This document shows, in pieces, positions 60,970 to 64,000 of a DNA stretch of 64,000 bases. How positions within the stretch are numbered: position 1 is the first letter of the stretch; every line of letters starts with the position of its first letter. Below the pieces are notes generated by a model. That model saw only the letters and a list, made by a program, of their open reading frames with translations, searched no databases and was not told the DNA's origin. The DNA is from Malania oleifera (Eukaryota > Streptophyta > Magnoliopsida > Santalales > Ximeniaceae). The translations under genes were made by a program, and so were the position numbers. The stretch covers positions 10,695,764 through 10,759,763 of the forward strand of contig NC_080422.1 in assembly GCF_029873635.1 (NCBI RefSeq), given 5' to 3'.

Positions 60970-61700
60970 TACAAGAAATAAGAAATAATATCTACGTACA
61001 AGAATAATTTTACATAGAGCAGGTTAGTACAATTTTAAATACTAGATACTTCAATATTTAAATATCAAATTGAAATAAGATTGAAGCTCTAGTAAGATTT
61101 CACCTATATCCTTCTCTAGATGATGTTCGGTGGTAGAAATCAGAGTAGGATGGATCAGCACGTCAGTATTCTCAGTAAATCAGATTTTGCAATGAGTGAG
61201 CAAGAGAGAGCTTTGATAGCAAGATAACTTTCAGCAGATTTTTCAATTCTTGGTATTTTGTTGTTGTAGTTTGATTTGCAAAACCATGTATTTATAGGCT
61301 TAGAAAAGTAATTTCGTGTTGCCCAAGATTACTTGGAGTATCTGTCAAGTTTTCATAAATTTTGGGGCACAAGAAACCTTTATTTGAAATTTGTAACAAT
61401 TAAAATTTCTAACCATTAACAGTGTTCAGACGACTGAAGTATTGGGTTCAGTCTTGTGATGTTCCTTAATACACTGAAAAATTTGAACTAGACACAAGGT
61501 CAGACGACTGAACTGAGGGATCAGTCTTCTGAAGTCCCAGATCAGACGACTAAACTAAGGGTTTAGTCTTTTGAGGGTGTATTGCCTCTTCTATATTCCT
61601 TTAGAAAAATCTTCAGTAGACTGAACGAAATCTTCAGTCTTCTGATGTGCCTCTTCAGTCTTCTAAGGGTGCACCTCAATCGTCTTGGCAAGCCAAATTC
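60970..61700 (-). mobile_element. LTR-like region on the minus strand
   Basis: Read on the minus strand: an array of GACGACTGAA/TTCAGTCTTCTG near-palindromes (61428-61690), then TATA-like CCTATAAATACATGG (61301-61287), then a leader with CTCACTCATTGC near 61200. The order is that of U3-TATA-R in an LTR. Its borders and partner LTR are not identifiable. Confidence 0.5.
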
Positions 61701-62306
61701 AGATTTTTAATTTTTAGTTTTCAAAAATCATTTTTACTCTCTTACTTTGATTTCTTATAAAACATTTTCCGAGGTTTTAAATACAGTCTCTAAGTCAATG
61801 AATAACCCTAGAAGAGCTTTCAACCTATTTCCATAAGATATTTAAAACATGAAGTCTTCCATGATATTTTTGCTTTCACTCCATCTTGTCTTCAAGCTTC
61901 AATATACTTCGGCAAGTTCTCTTTAACATTGATGCTCTCATGATCTTCAAGCTTTATTAGAGCATCTTTCTTTGGAATATAAGATTTCATTGATTTTTGT
62001 GAGCTCTTGACCTTGTATTCTCTTTCTTGAGTCCTGTCACATCATTACTGTTGACCTGATAGGTCACACCAAGTTTTGATCAGGACAAATACTCTTGGTA
62101 CTGATGGTTGTACTAAGGTTTGCATGTAGGTTCACCTGGGCGGGTACTCAAACTGAAATACATATCATGATGGCGTGCGGTTTTCGTGCCAATGAATGAA
62201 GAAGTCTGTGTTGTTTTTGTATCTCTTTTTCACTTTCTTCATTCTGGGATGTAATATTATTATGGATTGTACACTCCTATGACTTGTAATAATTTGCATT
62301 ATGCAT
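61701..62306. other. Repeat-derived intergenic DNA
   Basis: No gene recognised between the two LTR-like regions. Confidence 0.4.
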
Positions 62307-63912
62307 GATAGGTAGGTATGCTCAAATCAACCCTAGTTGGACTTTAGGTACCTAAACAAGTGCACAAAAAGTCCCCAACATCACTTATTATATCAGGGGA
62401 ATCAATTGAGGCAAAAATGGACTTAAGTTGAAATGGTTGAGTGGGTTCAGGCGACTGAACCTAAGCCGTGTAAAACGGTTCGGGCGATCGAACAAGTCAA
62501 CATGTTGACTTCATTTTTCGGGCACCTGAACCATTTTTGAGCATATCTCCCTCGGTCACCCGAACTCGTGTCAGGTTCCTTTTCAACTACTCGGGCACCC
62601 GAACATTCACGTTCAAAATGAGCTCGGGCGACTGAATTGGCTGGTTCAGTTAACCGAACTTGGAATCGAGCACCCGAACCTACGAACATTTGGCTACTGA
62701 CTTTGTTTAAGCCACCCGAGCATAATTTTGGGCACCCAAACCCTTTTAAAATGATTTTGTGATTGAGTCTGTTCGGGCACCCGAACCTCAGGTCGGGCAA
62801 TATTTTTTACTGATTTTTAAATGGGGTAAACTGGGCTAATTTTCTTAATGACTTTTAAAACAAATTTAATTATCCCCATTGAGTCCCTAACGGTCAAAAA
62901 TTTCTCCTTGCCTATAAATACCTGTTCATTTGTCATAATTAGTAAGGATTAGCATTTTGATTAAGTGTTGTGAGTATCTCTAAACTGATTGTGCTTAGTC
63001 TTACTAGCTAGTACTCACATTTGGTATATTGTTTGATTGATTTTATTTGAGAGTATAGCCTAAAGTTCTTCCACCAATTTTTCTTGATAAATCTTGTGTG
63101 GGAAGACTTAAAAAGTTGTGGTTCTTGCATTGTCATTGCAAGAAACCTAAACCTATACTTTTATGTGCAAAATCCTTTTCAAAAGCTAGTTTTTCAAACA
63201 CTCCATTGTGCTTTGTATATTGAAATATCTTGTTGAGTTTGTTTGAATCAAATTGCTTAGCATATTTGAAACCCTGATATTATTTTGTGTTATTCACATA
63301 TTGTGTTTCAAATCTTGCGTTGATATACACTTTAGATCTTGTGTTATTCACATACTTGATCGAGTGTGTAGCACACATTAGAGCACTGAGCATATTTACG
63401 TATCATTCATGCTTGCAATATTGATTGAGTTGTACTGGTGCACATATCTGCTTGCGAAGAAGCATATTTTCATGTACAAATCTAATATACATTGGTTGTA
63501 TTCCAGGCACGGGCCTGAAAAGGGAGACTAGCCCCGTTGAATAGTCTTAGACTGGCTTAAACCCGGTTAGGAAAGTTAGGTGCGCCATCCTGGTAAGGCG
63601 TGTTGGTTGAGGTCAGCCCCTTGAATTGACCTAGTTGTAATCGGTGCCGCTTCACCCGTTAAGTGAGCAGTAGTGGAATCCTTGTGCTGGTGTGGCCAAG
63701 GTGGGGACATAAGCAATTTGGCCGAACCTCGATAACATATTGCATGTAATGTTTACTTTTCCGCACTTTACTTTTACTGCACATGTATGTTTATTTATTG
63801 ATCACATAGATTGACCTTTGGTTGTGTAATACTGCTGTTAAACCGATTGACTCAGGTGATAATTTTTAAATTCTCAATTCACCCCTCCTTTTGGGGTTGC
63901 ACCAAAGATAAC
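62307..63912 (+). mobile_element. LTR of a SIRE/Maximus-like Copia element (borders approximate)
   Basis: TAGGTACCTAAACAAGTG near 62346, an array of CGGGCACCCGAAC palindromes (62440-62790), TATA-like CCTATAAATACCTG (62910), a long R/U5 with GGCCGAACCTCGATAACA near 63720, TTTACTTTTCCGCACTTTAC (63751) and AATTCACCCCTCCTTTTGGG (63875). This order and the last blocks are typical of SIRE-type Copia LTRs. The internal region, if any, is outside the window or lost; no primer-binding site is seen after 63912. Confidence 0.6.
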
Positions 63913-64000
63913 AATTACTTAACTAAATATGTTAAGTTCCTCTAATTTGTTATCATTAAAATAAGATTTCAAGCCTTGTAAGGCCAATAATCTCCCCCTT
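63913..64000. other. Window end, unassigned
   Basis: Nothing recognised in the last bases. Confidence 0.3.

Noticed and set aside
62447-62800. 117-codon minus-strand ORF
   Set aside because: It runs across the CGGGCACCCGAAC palindrome array of an LTR, so the open frame follows from the repeat composition.

Overview
The window is nuclear DNA from a flowering plant, most likely a woody eudicot; I cannot name the species. It is AT-rich, its genes have GT-AG introns, and it contains plant Copia and Ty3/gypsy retrotransposons, MITEs and long CT/AT microsatellites. Only three host genes are supported, all on the + strand. (1) The 3' part of DDA1, a small subunit of the CRL4-CDD ubiquitin-ligase module: exons at 2212-2272, 3954-4012 and 4140-4232, with the first exon lying left of the window. 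(2) A complete plastid 2-C-methyl-D-erythritol 2,4-cyclodiphosphate synthase (MEP isoprenoid pathway): three exons between 17114 and 24069, 240 aa. (3) A complete type-1 1-aminocyclopropane-1-carboxylate synthase (ethylene biosynthesis): four exons between 39439 and 42411, 485 aa. They are unrelated housekeeping, plastid and hormone genes and do not form a pathway.

The rest is mostly layered transposable elements. 1-7.5 kb: DDA1, with a TIR element in intron 1 and an RNase H-like fragment in intron 2. 7.57-15.98 kb: a decayed Copia element with two later solo LTRs nested in it (8029-9691 in its 5' LTR, 13003-15175 in its RNase H region). 16.1-16.4 kb: 3' end of an RTE-type LINE. 17-24 kb: the isoprenoid gene, whose second intron holds a 4.0-kb Copia element (18913-22947, target duplication GAGAC). 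24-32 kb: AT-rich intergenic DNA with a TRIM (27714-28378, GAATT), MITEs and an isolated G-box cluster. 32.8-36.65 kb: a gag-only gypsy element on the minus strand (target duplication ATATT), with two tandem-repeat arrays and what looks like a captured PPR-gene fragment. 39.4-42.4 kb: the ACC synthase. 44-51.3 kb: three solo LTRs of the same family as 13003-15175, two of them only 37 bp apart. 53-60 kb: MITEs and a cluster of hairpins. 60.7-64 kb: two further LTR-like regions.

Two patterns recur across the repeats. First, at least five LTRs or LTR-like regions from different families carry arrays of short near-palindromes (GTCGAC-, ATCGAT-, GACGACTGAA- or CGGGCACCCGAA-like) just upstream of the TATA box. 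Second, the four gypsy-like solo LTRs share a layout in which a GGTAAGGG donor-like site and a TTTTCAGG acceptor-like site enclose about 1-1.5 kb, with a conserved block just before the acceptor. All coordinates come from reading the sequence; no database search was run.
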